Source: Paracoccaceae bacterium (lineage in GTDB: Bacteria > Pseudomonadota > Alphaproteobacteria > Rhodobacterales > Rhodobacteraceae). Taken from it: a DNA stretch of 64,000 nt. The notes beneath the pieces are model-generated. The model did no database searches. It saw nothing but the letters and a program-made list of their open reading frames with translations, and had not been told where the DNA came from. The position numbers and the translations under genes were made by a program. Positions 19,384-27,889 of this stretch are shown in pieces. Numbering within the stretch: the stretch's first letter is position 1; the number at the start of each line of letters is the position of its first letter. Location of the stretch: positions 124,001 through 188,000 of the forward strand of contig JAUYQR010000005.1 in NCBI GenBank assembly GCA_030697175.1, in the 5' to 3' direction.

Positions 19384-20685
19384 TCAAAGGCCGAGCCGGT
19401 CGCGCATCGCATACCAGGTCATCGCCATGACGAGGAGCGGCGAGCGGAAGGTGACGCCGCCGGGAAAGCGGGGTTGGGGAAGGCTGGCCATCAGGTCGAA
19501 GCGTTCGGTCTGGGCGGCGGTGGCTTCGGCGAGGAGTTTGCCCGCAAGGGTGGCCATGGCGACGCCGTGGCCGGAGTAGCCGGAGGCGGAGAGGATGTTT
19601 TGCGCAGGGCGCGCGAAGCAGGGCATCCGGTTCATCGTGATGGCAAGAGTGCCGCCCCAGGCGTAGTTGATGCGGGTGCCTTTGAGTTGCGGGTAGACCT
19701 CGAGCATCGGTTTCGAGACGGTTTTCAGGATGTCGGGGAAACGGTAGCCGTAGCTTTCGCCGCCACCGAAGAGGAGGCGGTTGTCTTCGGACAGGCGCCA
19801 GTAGTTGACGACGAAGCGGCTGTCGGCGACGGCGACGGGTTCGGCGAGGATGTCTTTCGCACGGTCGCCAAGGGGTTCGGTCGCGACGATGAAGTTGTTG
19901 ATCGGCATCACTTTTGACGCCACCTCGAGGTTCAGTTGGCCGAGGTAGCCGTTGGCCGCGAGGATCACCGTGTCGCAGGTGACGTGGCCGGCGCTGGTGC
20001 GGAGCACGGGTCTTGCGCCTGGTTCGACGCGGTGAACCTCGGAGTTTTCGAAGATGCGGACGCCGGCCCTGGCGGCGGCGGCGGCGAGGCCGAGGGCGTA
20101 GTTCAGGGGGTGCAGGTGGCCTGCGTCGCGGTCGATCTCGCCGCCCTTGTAGGCGGTGGAGCCGATCAGGCGGCGGATGGCGCTTTGGTCGAGCGGCTCC
20201 AAGTGGGTGTAGCCATAGTCACGGTGGAGTTTTTCGGCATAGGCGCGGGTGTCGCGCACCTCGGCTTCCGTGCGGCAGGCGAGGGCGACGCCGGGGTGGA
20301 AGGTGACCGGCATGGCGTGGTCGGCGATCAGGGATTTGACGAGGGCCTTGGCTTCTTCGGCCAGTGACCAGAGGCGGTGAGCGTTTTCTTTGCCCACCGT
20401 CTTTTCGACCCAGACCTGATCCTTTTTTTGGCCGGAGCCGACCTGACCGCCGTTGCGACCGGAGGCGCCGAAGCCGACCTTGTGCGCCTCGACCAAGACC
20501 ACATCGTAGCCGCGCTCAGCGAGGTGCAGGGCGGCAGAGAGGCCGGTGTAGCCGCCGCCGACGATGCAGACGTCGGCGGTGTGCTGGCCCTTGAGCATGG
20601 GGAACGCGGCCAGGGGCGTTGCCGTGGCCGCGTAGTATGACTGGGGGTATTCCCCCCGTTTGTCGTTGACGTGCAAGAGGTTCAT
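19384..20685 (-). CDS. puuB: FAD-dependent amine oxidase, gamma-glutamylputrescine oxidase-like
   Basis: A 433-residue DAO-family flavoprotein. The FAD-binding site is IVGGGYTGLSAALHLAERG near 40, followed by GASGRNGGQV, typical of PuuB-like oxidases that deaminate gamma-glutamylated amines. The ATG at 20685 overlaps the stop of the upstream glutamine-synthetase-like gene by four bases (ATGA), which fixes the start. It is the last gene of the minus-strand set. The partner aldehyde dehydrogenase puuC is not in the window. The exact amine is inferred by family only. Confidence 0.82.
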   Translation of the reverse strand: MNLLHVNDKRGEYPQSYYAATATPLAAFPMLKGQHTADVCIVGGGYTGLSAALHLAERGYDVVLVEAHKVGFGASGRNGGQVGSGQKKDQVWVEKTVGKENAHRLWSLAEEAKALVKSLIADHAMPVTFHPGVALACRTEAEVRDTRAYAEKLHRDYGYTHLEPLDQSAIRRLIGSTAYKGGEIDRDAGHLHPLNYALGLAAAAARAGVRIFENSEVHRVEPGARPVLRTSAGHVTCDTVILAANGYLGQLNLEVASKVMPINNFIVATEPLGDRAKDILAEPVAVADSRFVVNYWRLSEDNRLLFGGGESYGYRFPDILKTVSKPMLEVYPQLKGTRINYAWGGTLAITMNRMPCFARPAQNILSASGYSGHGVAMATLAGKLLAEATAAQTERFDLMASLPQPRFPGGVTFRSPLLVMAMTWYAMRDRLGL

Positions 20686-22037
20686 ACGTTCAACAACAGG
20701 TGTTCGCGTTCCCACGGGCTGATGACTTGCAGGAACTCTTTGTATTCGTTGCGCTTTACTGAATCGTAGACCTTGCAGAACATCGGGCCGAGAACCTCTT
20801 GCAGGGCGGTGTCCTCTTCGAAAAGATCAAGTGCGTCGCCGAGGTTCACGGGGATTTCGTCGCTGTCGATGTAGGCGGAGCCCTGGAATTCGGGGCGGGC
20901 GCCCTTTTTCTCCATCAGGCCGAGGTAGCCGCAGGCGAGGGTGGCGGCGATGCCGAGGTAGGGGTTGCAATCCATGCCGGGCAGGCGGTTTTCGACGCGG
21001 CGGCCGGCGGGCGACGAGATCGGCACGCGCAGTCCGGTGGTGCGGTTGTCGCGGCCCCATTCGAGGTTGATCGGGGCGGCGAAGTCGGGGACGTAGCGGC
21101 GGTAGCTGTTGACGTAAGGGGCGAGGAGCGCAATCGCGCCGGTCAGGTGGTTCTGCATCCCGCCGATGAAGTTGATGAAGTGGTCGGTTTCGGCGCCTTT
21201 CGGGCCGGAGAAGATGTTCTTGCCGGTTTTCAGGTCGACGACCGAGGTGTGGATGTGCATAGCCGATCCGGGTTCACCGGCGATCGGCTTGGCCATGAAG
21301 GTGGCAAAGCAGTCGTGGCGCAGGGCGGCTTCGCGGATCAGGCGTTTGAAGTAGAACACATCGTCGGCAAGGCGGATCGGGTCGCCGTGAGCGAGGTTGA
21401 GTTCGATCTGACCGGCGCCGCCCTCTTGCAGGATGCCGTCGATTTCAAGGCCCTGGGCTTCGGCGAAATCGTAGATGTCATCGACGACCTTGCCGTATTC
21501 ATCGACGGCGGAAAGGGAATAGGCCTGCTTTCCGGCGGCGCGGCGGCCGGAGCGGCCCATCGGCGGGATCACGGGCTGGTTCGGGTCGATGTTGCGGGCG
21601 GTGAAGAAGAACTCCATTTCCGGTGCCACGACCGGCATCCAGCCTTGCGCGCGGTAGAGGTCGACCACGCGGCGCAGCACGTTGCGCGGCGAGAAGGGGA
21701 CGAGGTTGCCGTCCTGATCCTTGGCGTCGTGGATGACTTGCAGGGTCACGTCGGCGGTCCAGGGGGCGGCGGTGGCGGTGGACCAGTCGGGTTCGAGGAT
21801 CATGTCGGGTTCGGTGAAGGCGTCGAACGGGTTATCGGCCCATTCCCCGGTGATGGTTTGCAGGAAGATCGAGTTTGGCAGGAAGTAGTTGGTCTGCTTG
21901 CCGAATTTGGCGGCGGGCATGGCCTTGCCGCGGGCCACGCCGGCGATGTCGCCGATCACGCATTCCACTTCGTCCACACGGCGGTTGCCGATGTAGTCAC
22001 GCGCTGCCTCGGGCAACTGGTCGGTCCATTTGGACAT
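20682..22037 (-). CDS. puuA: Glutamine synthetase family ligase (gamma-glutamylamine synthetase type), copy 2
   Basis: A 451-residue GS-family ligase expected to join glutamate to an amine using ATP. Glutamate-rich metal sites are visible: PEMEFFF, GAGQIELNL and the HIHTSV motif; the ATP and glutamate site NRTTGLRVP and ENRLPGMDCNPYL are intact. It lacks the adenylylation-type C-terminus of GlnA. It is upstream of and overlaps puuB, downstream of the amidotransferase gene, and is the second GS homologue in this cluster. Confidence 0.85.
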   Translation of the reverse strand: MSKWTDQLPEAARDYIGNRRVDEVECVIGDIAGVARGKAMPAAKFGKQTNYFLPNSIFLQTITGEWADNPFDAFTEPDMILEPDWSTATAAPWTADVTLQVIHDAKDQDGNLVPFSPRNVLRRVVDLYRAQGWMPVVAPEMEFFFTARNIDPNQPVIPPMGRSGRRAAGKQAYSLSAVDEYGKVVDDIYDFAEAQGLEIDGILQEGGAGQIELNLAHGDPIRLADDVFYFKRLIREAALRHDCFATFMAKPIAGEPGSAMHIHTSVVDLKTGKNIFSGPKGAETDHFINFIGGMQNHLTGAIALLAPYVNSYRRYVPDFAAPINLEWGRDNRTTGLRVPISSPAGRRVENRLPGMDCNPYLGIAATLACGYLGLMEKKGARPEFQGSAYIDSDEIPVNLGDALDLFEEDTALQEVLGPMFCKVYDSVKRNEYKEFLQVISPWEREHLLLNV

Positions 22038-22073
22038 ATGTCACACATTGTTGGGGGGGTGGCCCCCGCGCTT

Positions 22074-22784
22074 TCAGGCGCGGAGCTTCTCGGCCCCAGG
22101 TTTGGTCTGTCGGTGGTCGTGGAAGAAGGCCGCGATCCGTGCGGCCAGCGTCTGGTCTTGCAAGGGTTCGGCCAGACGGGCGCGGGCCCTTGCCATCAGG
22201 TCGTCCGGCACAAGGCCGGGGCCGCGCGTCCGCATCAGGCCATCGACGAATTCCGGGCGAAACTCGGGATGGGCCTGCACGGTGAACATGCGGTCGTCGT
22301 AGAGGAGGGCCGCGTTTTCGCAGAACTCGTTGGTGGCGATGACCTCGGCATTTTCCGGCACTTTCACCACCTGGTCGCGGTGCCAGGCGTTGAGGGTGAT
22401 CTTTTCGCCGTTGAAATCATAGTCGGTGGGGCCGACGGACCAGCCCTTTTCGTAGCGTTCGACCTTTCCGCCCATCGCCTGCGCGATGATCTGGTGGCCA
22501 AAGCAGATGCCGACGATGGGGACGTGGGCTGCGTAGGCGTCGCGGATGAACGCCTCGAGCGGTTTGATGAAGGGGTGGTCCTCATAGGCGCCGTGGCGCG
22601 AGCCGGTGATGAGCCAGCCGTCACATTCGCTGACGGAGGCGGGAAATTCCATCAATTCCACCCGGTAGCGCCGGAACGTGAGGCCGCGCCCGGCCAGGAG
22701 CCGTTCGAACATGTCTGGGTAATCGCCCATCTGGTCTTTCAGGGCGTCGGGCGAGGCTCCGGTCTGCAGGATGCCGATGTGCAT
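22074..22784 (-). CDS. Class I glutamine amidotransferase-like protein
   Basis: A 236-residue stand-alone GATase1 protein. The nucleophile elbow is VGICFGHQ (Cys), with the His-Glu pair in VQAHPEFRPE. Stand-alone forms beside GS-like and PuuB-like genes often act as gamma-glutamyl hydrolases releasing glutamate from the oxidised product, as PuuD does, but this protein looks closer to the GMP-synthase-like amidotransferase branch. ATG 22784 gives the start MHIGILQTG. It lies between two GS-like genes, 36 bases before copy 2. Confidence 0.8.
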   Translation of the reverse strand: MHIGILQTGASPDALKDQMGDYPDMFERLLAGRGLTFRRYRVELMEFPASVSECDGWLITGSRHGAYEDHPFIKPLEAFIRDAYAAHVPIVGICFGHQIIAQAMGGKVERYEKGWSVGPTDYDFNGEKITLNAWHRDQVVKVPENAEVIATNEFCENAALLYDDRMFTVQAHPEFRPEFVDGLMRTRGPGLVPDDLMARARARLAEPLQDQTLAARIAAFFHDHRQTKPGAEKLRA

Positions 22785-22830
22785 TGTGGTGTCCGTGGTT
22801 GGCTGGCCGATGTGTGAGCCTGAAGATAGT

Positions 22831-22865
22831 GGCCGGATGGTAGGCTTGAAGCCCCCCATCCGGTC
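22831..22865 (-). other. Hairpin between GS copy 1 and the amidotransferase gene
   Basis: CCGGATGG (22833-22840) and CCATCCGG (22856-22863) form an 8-bp stem, with an inner GGC / GCC pair in the loop. It sits inside the presumed operon and may act as an RNA-processing or partial-termination signal. Confidence 0.4.
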
Positions 22866-22885
22866 AAGGGGTCAGGTTTGATGTG

Positions 22886-24226
22886 TCAGACGGTGTCGAG
22901 GTAAAGCTCGACCCGTTCTTCGGGCGAAAGCTCGGCCAGATAGTGCAGTTCCTGACGTTTGGTCTGCACGAGGTTGCGGATCAGTTCCTTTGGCAGGAAG
23001 CGGTAGAGGATGTCGCTGTGTTCAAAGGCGTCGATCGCGGCATCCCAGGTGGCGGGGATCTGCGGCAGGTCCATCGCGTAGGCGTTGCCGGTAACGGGCG
23101 GCGGCGGCTCGATCTCGTCTTCGATGCCGGTGAGGGCGGCGCCGAGGATGGCGGCGAGCATCAGGTAGGGGTTCACGTCGCCGCCCGCGACACGGTGTTC
23201 GATGCGGCGCGACGAGGGGCTGCCGGCCGGGATGCGGATCGCGGCGGTGCGGTTCTCGTAGCCCCAGGAGACAGCGGTGGGGGCGTGTTTGTCGGGCACC
23301 AGACGGTCGTAGCTGTTGAGGTGCGGCGCAAAGAGAAGCGTCGAGTCGTGCATCGCGTTGAGGCAGCCGGCGACGGCGTGGCGCAGGGCGGCGGTGCCTT
23401 TCGGACCGCCGCTGTCGAAGATGTTGTCGCCCTTGCTGTCGAGGACGGAGAAATGGGTGTGCAGGCCCGAGCCGGAGTATTCAAGGTAGGGCTTGGCCAT
23501 GAACGAGGCGGCAAAGCCGTGGCGGCGGGCGAGGCCCTTGACCAGCATCTTGAAGAGCCAGGCATCGTCGGCGGCGCGAAGGGCGTCGTCGCAATGCATC
23601 AGGTTCACCTCGAACTGGCCGAGGCCGGTTTCGGAGGTGGTGGTGTCGGCGGGGATATCCATCGCCTCGCAGGCATCGTAAAGGTCGGTGAAGAAGGTGT
23701 CGAAGGCGTCAAGCGCGCGGATCGACAGCGTCTCGGCGGCCTTGCGGCGCTTGCCGGAGCGGGGCGAGGGCGGGACTTGCAGGGTCTTGCCGCTGTCGTC
23801 GATCAGGAAGAATTCCAGCTCCATCGCGCAGACCGGGGTCAGGCCGCGGGCCTTGTAGCGGTCGACCACGGCGCGAAGCGCGTGGCGCGGATCGCCTTCG
23901 TAGGGCTGGCCGTTTTCGCGGAACATCCAGATCGGCAGAAGGGCGGTCGGAGCCTCGAGCCACGGCATCGGCATGAAGCCGCGTTCGGTGGGTTTGAGGA
24001 CGCCGTCAGCATCGCCCTGTTCAAAGACAAGCGGGCTGTCGTCGATGTCTTCGCCCCAGATATCGAGGTTGAGGACCGAGAAGGGGAAGCGGGTGCCGTC
24101 GCTTACCATCTTGTCGGCGAAACGGGCCGGGACGCGCTTGCCACGGGCCTGGCCGTTCAGATCGGCAGCGGCCACGCGGATGGTCCGCACGTCCGGGTGC
24201 TTTCGCAGGTAGTCTTTCATCATCAT
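22886..24226 (-). CDS. puuA: Glutamine synthetase family ligase (gamma-glutamylamine synthetase type), copy 1
   Basis: A 446-residue GS-family ligase. Metal-site motifs MELEFFL, GLGQFEVNL and HTHFSV, plus NRTAAIRIP and EHRVAGGDVNPYL, are all present, so it appears catalytically competent. It is clearly diverged from copy 2, so the two probably act on different amines or form a mixed complex. Three consecutive ATG codons are possible starts; the first at 24226 is given, with no strong ribosome site at any. It follows the ABC-transporter genes after a 155-base gap holding a palindrome. Confidence 0.85.
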   Translation of the reverse strand: MMMKDYLRKHPDVRTIRVAAADLNGQARGKRVPARFADKMVSDGTRFPFSVLNLDIWGEDIDDSPLVFEQGDADGVLKPTERGFMPMPWLEAPTALLPIWMFRENGQPYEGDPRHALRAVVDRYKARGLTPVCAMELEFFLIDDSGKTLQVPPSPRSGKRRKAAETLSIRALDAFDTFFTDLYDACEAMDIPADTTTSETGLGQFEVNLMHCDDALRAADDAWLFKMLVKGLARRHGFAASFMAKPYLEYSGSGLHTHFSVLDSKGDNIFDSGGPKGTAALRHAVAGCLNAMHDSTLLFAPHLNSYDRLVPDKHAPTAVSWGYENRTAAIRIPAGSPSSRRIEHRVAGGDVNPYLMLAAILGAALTGIEDEIEPPPPVTGNAYAMDLPQIPATWDAAIDAFEHSDILYRFLPKELIRNLVQTKRQELHYLAELSPEERVELYLDTV

Positions 24227-24359
24227 CTTTTGTTCAGGCAGGACATGAACCGCCCACGCACAGGACCCGGATGGTCCCGGCAGGCAGGTTTCGGATCATG
24301 CCCTTGATCCTATCCCTTGGTTTTCGATCAACGGGCGCGGGCCGTTATGACGCTTACGC

Positions 24360-24373
24360 AATTTGATCAAATT
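24360..24373. promoter_or_regulatory. Palindromic operator candidate AATTTGATCAAATT
   Basis: A perfect 14-bp palindrome in an AT-rich pocket 134 bases upstream of GS copy 1 and nine bases after the permease stop. A related half-site, TTCGATCAA, lies about 30 bases closer to the gene. It is probably the binding site of an unidentified regulator of the amine genes. It is not an FNR box, as the four-base spacer is missing. Confidence 0.45.
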
Positions 24374-24381
24374 CGAGAATA

Positions 24382-25209
24382 CTATCGGATGAGGTTAGGA
24401 CGCAAGCGAATTCTGCTCGTCTGGTTTGACGGCAGGTGGCGGTTGAGGCGGCGGTTCACCGCGTTGAAGCCCGATGTCAGCAAAAGCGTCAGGCAGATGA
24501 AATAGAAGGCAACGATGGGATAAGGGACGAAGGGGTTGAAGGTCTTGTCGGCGAAGTAGTTGGCGTAATAGAGCGCGTCGCCCATCTGCCGGAAGGCCGG
24601 GAAGCCGGAGAAGAACACCAGCGTGGTGGCGTGAAAGAGGAAGATCGCCTCGTTGGTGTAGGACGGCCAGGCGAGGCGGAGCATTGTCGGCCACTGGATC
24701 CGGGTGAACTTCTGCCAGCCGGTGATGCCGTAAGCCTCGGCCGCCTCGAGATCGCCTTTCGGGATCGAGCGGAGTGCGCCGTGGAAGATTTCGGCGGCGT
24801 AGGCGGAGGTGTTGAGAAAGAGGACGAACAAGGCGCCGGCCCAGGCGCGGGTGGTCCATGCGGTGTCGACGGAGATGCCGAAGACGTCGATCCCGGCTTT
24901 CGGCAGCATTTGCAGCGCCTCATACGCGAGGAAGAACTGGATGAAGAGGGGCGAGCCGCGGAAGATGAACACGAACCATTCGGCGGGCTTGCTGAGCCAC
25001 GGGCTGCGGGCGGATTTGGCAAGGGCGATGCCGGTGGCGAGGAAGAAGCCGAACAGCAGGGCAAGCGCGCCGAAGTAGACGTTCCAGATCAGGCCGGAGC
25101 CGATCAGGGTGAACTGCTGGCAGAGGGTGAAGTCGGATTTCGGCAGCAGGTTTTCGCCGATCCCGATGGAGCGGAAGGCGTAGGCGTTGAAGGTTTCCCA
25201 GCAGGTCAT
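24382..25209 (-). CDS. Polar amino acid-type ABC transporter permease, subunit 2
   Basis: A 275-residue inner-membrane permease of the HisM/GlnP type, with several hydrophobic helices and the EAA loop (EAAEAYGITGWQKFTRIQWP) that contacts the ATPase. The start is fixed by the ATGA overlap with the preceding permease stop (25206-25209). It works with the other permease, the periplasmic binding protein and the ATPase encoded just upstream. Solute inferred as a polar amino acid or short amine from its operon partners. Confidence 0.88.
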   Translation of the reverse strand: MTCWETFNAYAFRSIGIGENLLPKSDFTLCQQFTLIGSGLIWNVYFGALALLFGFFLATGIALAKSARSPWLSKPAEWFVFIFRGSPLFIQFFLAYEALQMLPKAGIDVFGISVDTAWTTRAWAGALFVLFLNTSAYAAEIFHGALRSIPKGDLEAAEAYGITGWQKFTRIQWPTMLRLAWPSYTNEAIFLFHATTLVFFSGFPAFRQMGDALYYANYFADKTFNPFVPYPIVAFYFICLTLLLTSGFNAVNRRLNRHLPSNQTSRIRLRPNLIR

Positions 25210-26084
25210 GCGCCGGCCCTTCGCATGGCTTCGCCGGCGGCGGTGGCCTGACCGCGCGACAGGCGGGCGGAGAGGCGGGCGAGGACGATTTCCGACACTT
25301 TGGTGAAGCAGAGGTAGAAGACCAGAAGGCCGAGGAAATACCACAGCCGCCAGTCGGGGTGCGGGTATTCGTAGGCCTGGGTCTTGGAGCCGCCAAGTTC
25401 GCGCGCCCAGTAGACGATATCCTTGACGCCGAGGAGGAACAGAAGCGGCGTGGCCTTGATGAGGATCATCCAGAGGTTCGAGAGGCCGGGCAGCGCGTAG
25501 ACCCACATTTGCGGCATGAGGACGCGGCGGAAGACCTGGCCGTGGCTCATGCCGTAGGCTTCGGCGGTTTCAAGCTGGGCTTTCGGGACGGCGTTCATCG
25601 CGCCGTAAAGCACGTTGGCGGCAAAGGCGCCGAACACCAGGGCGAAGGTGAACACCGCGAGGGCAAAGCCGTAGGCCTGATGCCAGAAGGCGGAGGAGGC
25701 GCCGAGCGGCACCTTGGCTTCCTGACAGACGCGGAATTCCAGGCCCTGCCAGGGCCAGGCGTGATCGGCGCAGACCGCGAGGCTCTTGAGGTATTCGAGG
25801 CCCTGGTCAAGCGCGATGACGAAGAACAGGAAAAACACGATGTCGGGCACACCGCGCACGAGGGCGGCGTAGCCCTTGCCGAGAAGGCTGAGCGGCAGGA
25901 TGCGCGAGCGGGCGGCCATCGCGCCGCCAAAGCCCATCGCAAGGGCAGCGGGGGCGGTGACCGCGAGGAGGAGGAGGACGGTCACGAACGACCAATAGAA
26001 ATCAAGGTGCTTGCCTGAGGTCAGGTAGCACGAGAGCCAGGTCAGCCCTTCGATGGCTTTCGGGTCGGCGCAGACGGCGAACAT
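25206..26084 (-). CDS. Polar amino acid-type ABC transporter permease, subunit 1
   Basis: A 292-residue inner-membrane permease of the HisQ type. It has hydrophobic helices near 30-55, 75-95 and later, the EAA loop ETAEAYGMSHGQVFRRVLMP and a PxLSNLWMILIK segment. A roughly 40-residue insertion rich in Cys and Trp lies between the early helices (CADHAWPWQGLEFRVCQEA), probably in the periplasm. It is 39 bases downstream of the binding-protein gene and overlaps subunit 2. Confidence 0.87.
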   Translation of the reverse strand: MFAVCADPKAIEGLTWLSCYLTSGKHLDFYWSFVTVLLLLAVTAPAALAMGFGGAMAARSRILPLSLLGKGYAALVRGVPDIVFFLFFVIALDQGLEYLKSLAVCADHAWPWQGLEFRVCQEAKVPLGASSAFWHQAYGFALAVFTFALVFGAFAANVLYGAMNAVPKAQLETAEAYGMSHGQVFRRVLMPQMWVYALPGLSNLWMILIKATPLLFLLGVKDIVYWARELGGSKTQAYEYPHPDWRLWYFLGLLVFYLCFTKVSEIVLARLSARLSRGQATAAGEAMRRAGA

Positions 26085-26123
26085 GGGGATGGGGCGCGGG
26101 GTGAACCCACGCCCCTGACCTGA

Positions 26124-26846
26124 TCAGAACTTGGCCGTTTCGGGGCCGAAGTGCTTTTCGATCAGCGCGTTCAGGGAGCCGTCATCCTTCATCGACTGGA
26201 TTGCGGTATTGAACTTGGCCTTCAGTTCGGTGTCGCTTTCGCGCAGGCCGAGACCGACGCCGCCGCCAAGCTGCACTTCTTCGCCGACGAACATCAGCTC
26301 GCCGTTGGATTCAGCGACGATCGGTGCAAGGAAATCCTTGTCGGCGAACACGGCGGCGGCTTCGCCGTTGCGCACGGCGGCAACGGATTCGTCCGGGGTG
26401 GCAAATTCAAGGACGGTGGCGCCCGATTCCGCGACATAGCCGGCCTGAATGGTGGAGATCTGGGCGGCAACGGTGCCTTTCAGATCGGCATCGGCCGCGA
26501 GGGCGACGTAGGCCGAGGCGGCCGGCGGGAAGTAGTTCTGGCTGAAGTCGATGACCTCTTCACGTTCGTCGGTGATGCTCATGCCGGCGATGATGACGTC
26601 ATAGTTGCCGGACTGCAGGTTCGGGATGATGCTGTCCCATTCGTTGGTGACCCATTCGCAGGTCAGTTCGGCGCGCTTGCAAAGTTCGTCACCCACGTCA
26701 CGCTCGAAACCGGCGACTTCGCCGGCGTCGTTGATGAAGTTGAAGGGAGGGTAGGCGCCTTCGGTGCCGAGGCGGACCACGTCCTGCGCGGCGGCAAGAC
26801 CGGTGCCAAGGGCGAGAAGGGTGGTGGCGAGCAGAATTTTCTTCAT
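26124..26846 (-). CDS. Periplasmic substrate-binding protein, family 3 (amino acid/amine type)
   Basis: A 240-residue SBP_bac_3 protein. The signal peptide MKKILLATTLLALGTGLAAAQ is cleaved before DVVRLG. The signature GAYPPFNFINDAGEVAGFERDVGDEL and GMSITDEREEVIDFS are typical of polar-amino-acid binders. The start has a good upstream AAGGAA. It delivers solute to the two permeases downstream. The adjoining gamma-glutamylation genes suggest the solute may be an amine or basic amino acid. Confidence 0.9.
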   Translation of the reverse strand: MKKILLATTLLALGTGLAAAQDVVRLGTEGAYPPFNFINDAGEVAGFERDVGDELCKRAELTCEWVTNEWDSIIPNLQSGNYDVIIAGMSITDEREEVIDFSQNYFPPAASAYVALAADADLKGTVAAQISTIQAGYVAESGATVLEFATPDESVAAVRNGEAAAVFADKDFLAPIVAESNGELMFVGEEVQLGGGVGLGLRESDTELKAKFNTAIQSMKDDGSLNALIEKHFGPETAKF

Positions 26847-27012
26847 GGCAGTGGTTCCTTACTGGTTTGCAGTCAATGATGCGCCGGTCATTTGACGCGG
26901 CGGGTTTCGGGGCAATCCAACGTGCCATCGGCGCGCAGGGTTTCGAAGGCGGGCGGGGGCCGGTGTCCGGTCATGCCGGTGGCCAGGCCTGCCGTCATGT
27001 CAGTGGCGGTCA

Positions 27013-27786
27013 TCACGCCGCCGTCGCCGACAGAAAGCCGCGCAGGCGGTCGGTTTGCGGGGCGCCGAACAGGCGGGCGGGGGCGCCTTCTTCCTCGATC
27101 CGGCCCTTGTGCAGGAAGATGACGTGGTCCGACACGTCGGCTGCAAGGCGCATGTCGTGGGTGACGAGGATCATGGTGCGGCCTTCGTCGGCCAAGGCCT
27201 TGATGACGCGGACCACCTCTTGTTCCAGTTCCGGGTCGAGCGCGGAGGTCGGTTCATCAAAGAGAAGCGCGCGGGGTTCCATGCAAAGCGCGCGGGCGAT
27301 GGCGGCGCGCTGCTGCTGGCCGCCCGACAGTTGCGCGGGCCAGGCGTCGGCCTTTTCACCGATGCCGACCTTGGCGAGGTAGTGGCGGGCCTTTTCCTCG
27401 ACCTCCTTTGGATCGCGGCGCAGGACGGTGACCGGGGCTTCCATCACGTTTTGCAGGATGGTGAGGTGGGACCAGAGGTTGAACTGCTGGAATACCATGC
27501 TGAGGTTGGTGCGGATGCGGGTGACTTGCGCGCGGTCGGCGGGGTGGCGGTGAAGGCCGGCGCCTTTCCAGCGCACCGCCTCGCCTTCAAAGACAATCTC
27601 GCCCTGCTGGCTGTCTTCGAGCAGGTTGCAGCAACGCAGGAGCGTGGATTTGCCCGACCCCGACGAGCCGATCAGCGACACGACATGGCCGCGCGGGGCG
27701 GTCAGGTCGACGCCTTTGAGCACTTCCAGCGGACCGTAGCTCTTGTGCAGGTCGTGGATCGCGATGACCGGTGTGTCAGCTTGCAT
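27013..27786 (-). CDS. ABC transporter ATP-binding protein, polar amino acid type
   Basis: A 257-residue ATPase of the HisP/OccP type. Walker A GSSGSGKST, Q-loop VFQQFNLW, signature LSGGQQQR, Walker B ALLFDEPTSALD and the switch His in VTHDM are all present. It is the first gene of the transporter set; a 166-base gap separates it from the binding-protein gene. A TTGCAA with weak -10 candidates lies in the upstream region, but I cannot assign a firm promoter. Confidence 0.93.
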   Translation of the reverse strand: MQADTPVIAIHDLHKSYGPLEVLKGVDLTAPRGHVVSLIGSSGSGKSTLLRCCNLLEDSQQGEIVFEGEAVRWKGAGLHRHPADRAQVTRIRTNLSMVFQQFNLWSHLTILQNVMEAPVTVLRRDPKEVEEKARHYLAKVGIGEKADAWPAQLSGGQQQRAAIARALCMEPRALLFDEPTSALDPELEQEVVRVIKALADEGRTMILVTHDMRLAADVSDHVIFLHKGRIEEEGAPARLFGAPQTDRLRGFLSATAA

Positions 27787-27889
27787 GGCGCTTTGCGGTT
27801 GGTGGCGTATGGCGGGGCAGTAGGGGCAAGTTTATGCACCATTGCAATGTGGATTTGGTCATGCTGGAGCCATTGACGTAGCGTAATGG

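Noticed and set aside
20799-22817. 672-codon plus-strand frame opposite the GS copy 2 and GATase genes
   Set aside because: Shadow of conserved genes with intact catalytic motifs on the minus strand.
24360-24373. FNR-type box
   Set aside because: FNR sites need TTGAT-N4-ATCAA; here the two halves abut with no spacer.
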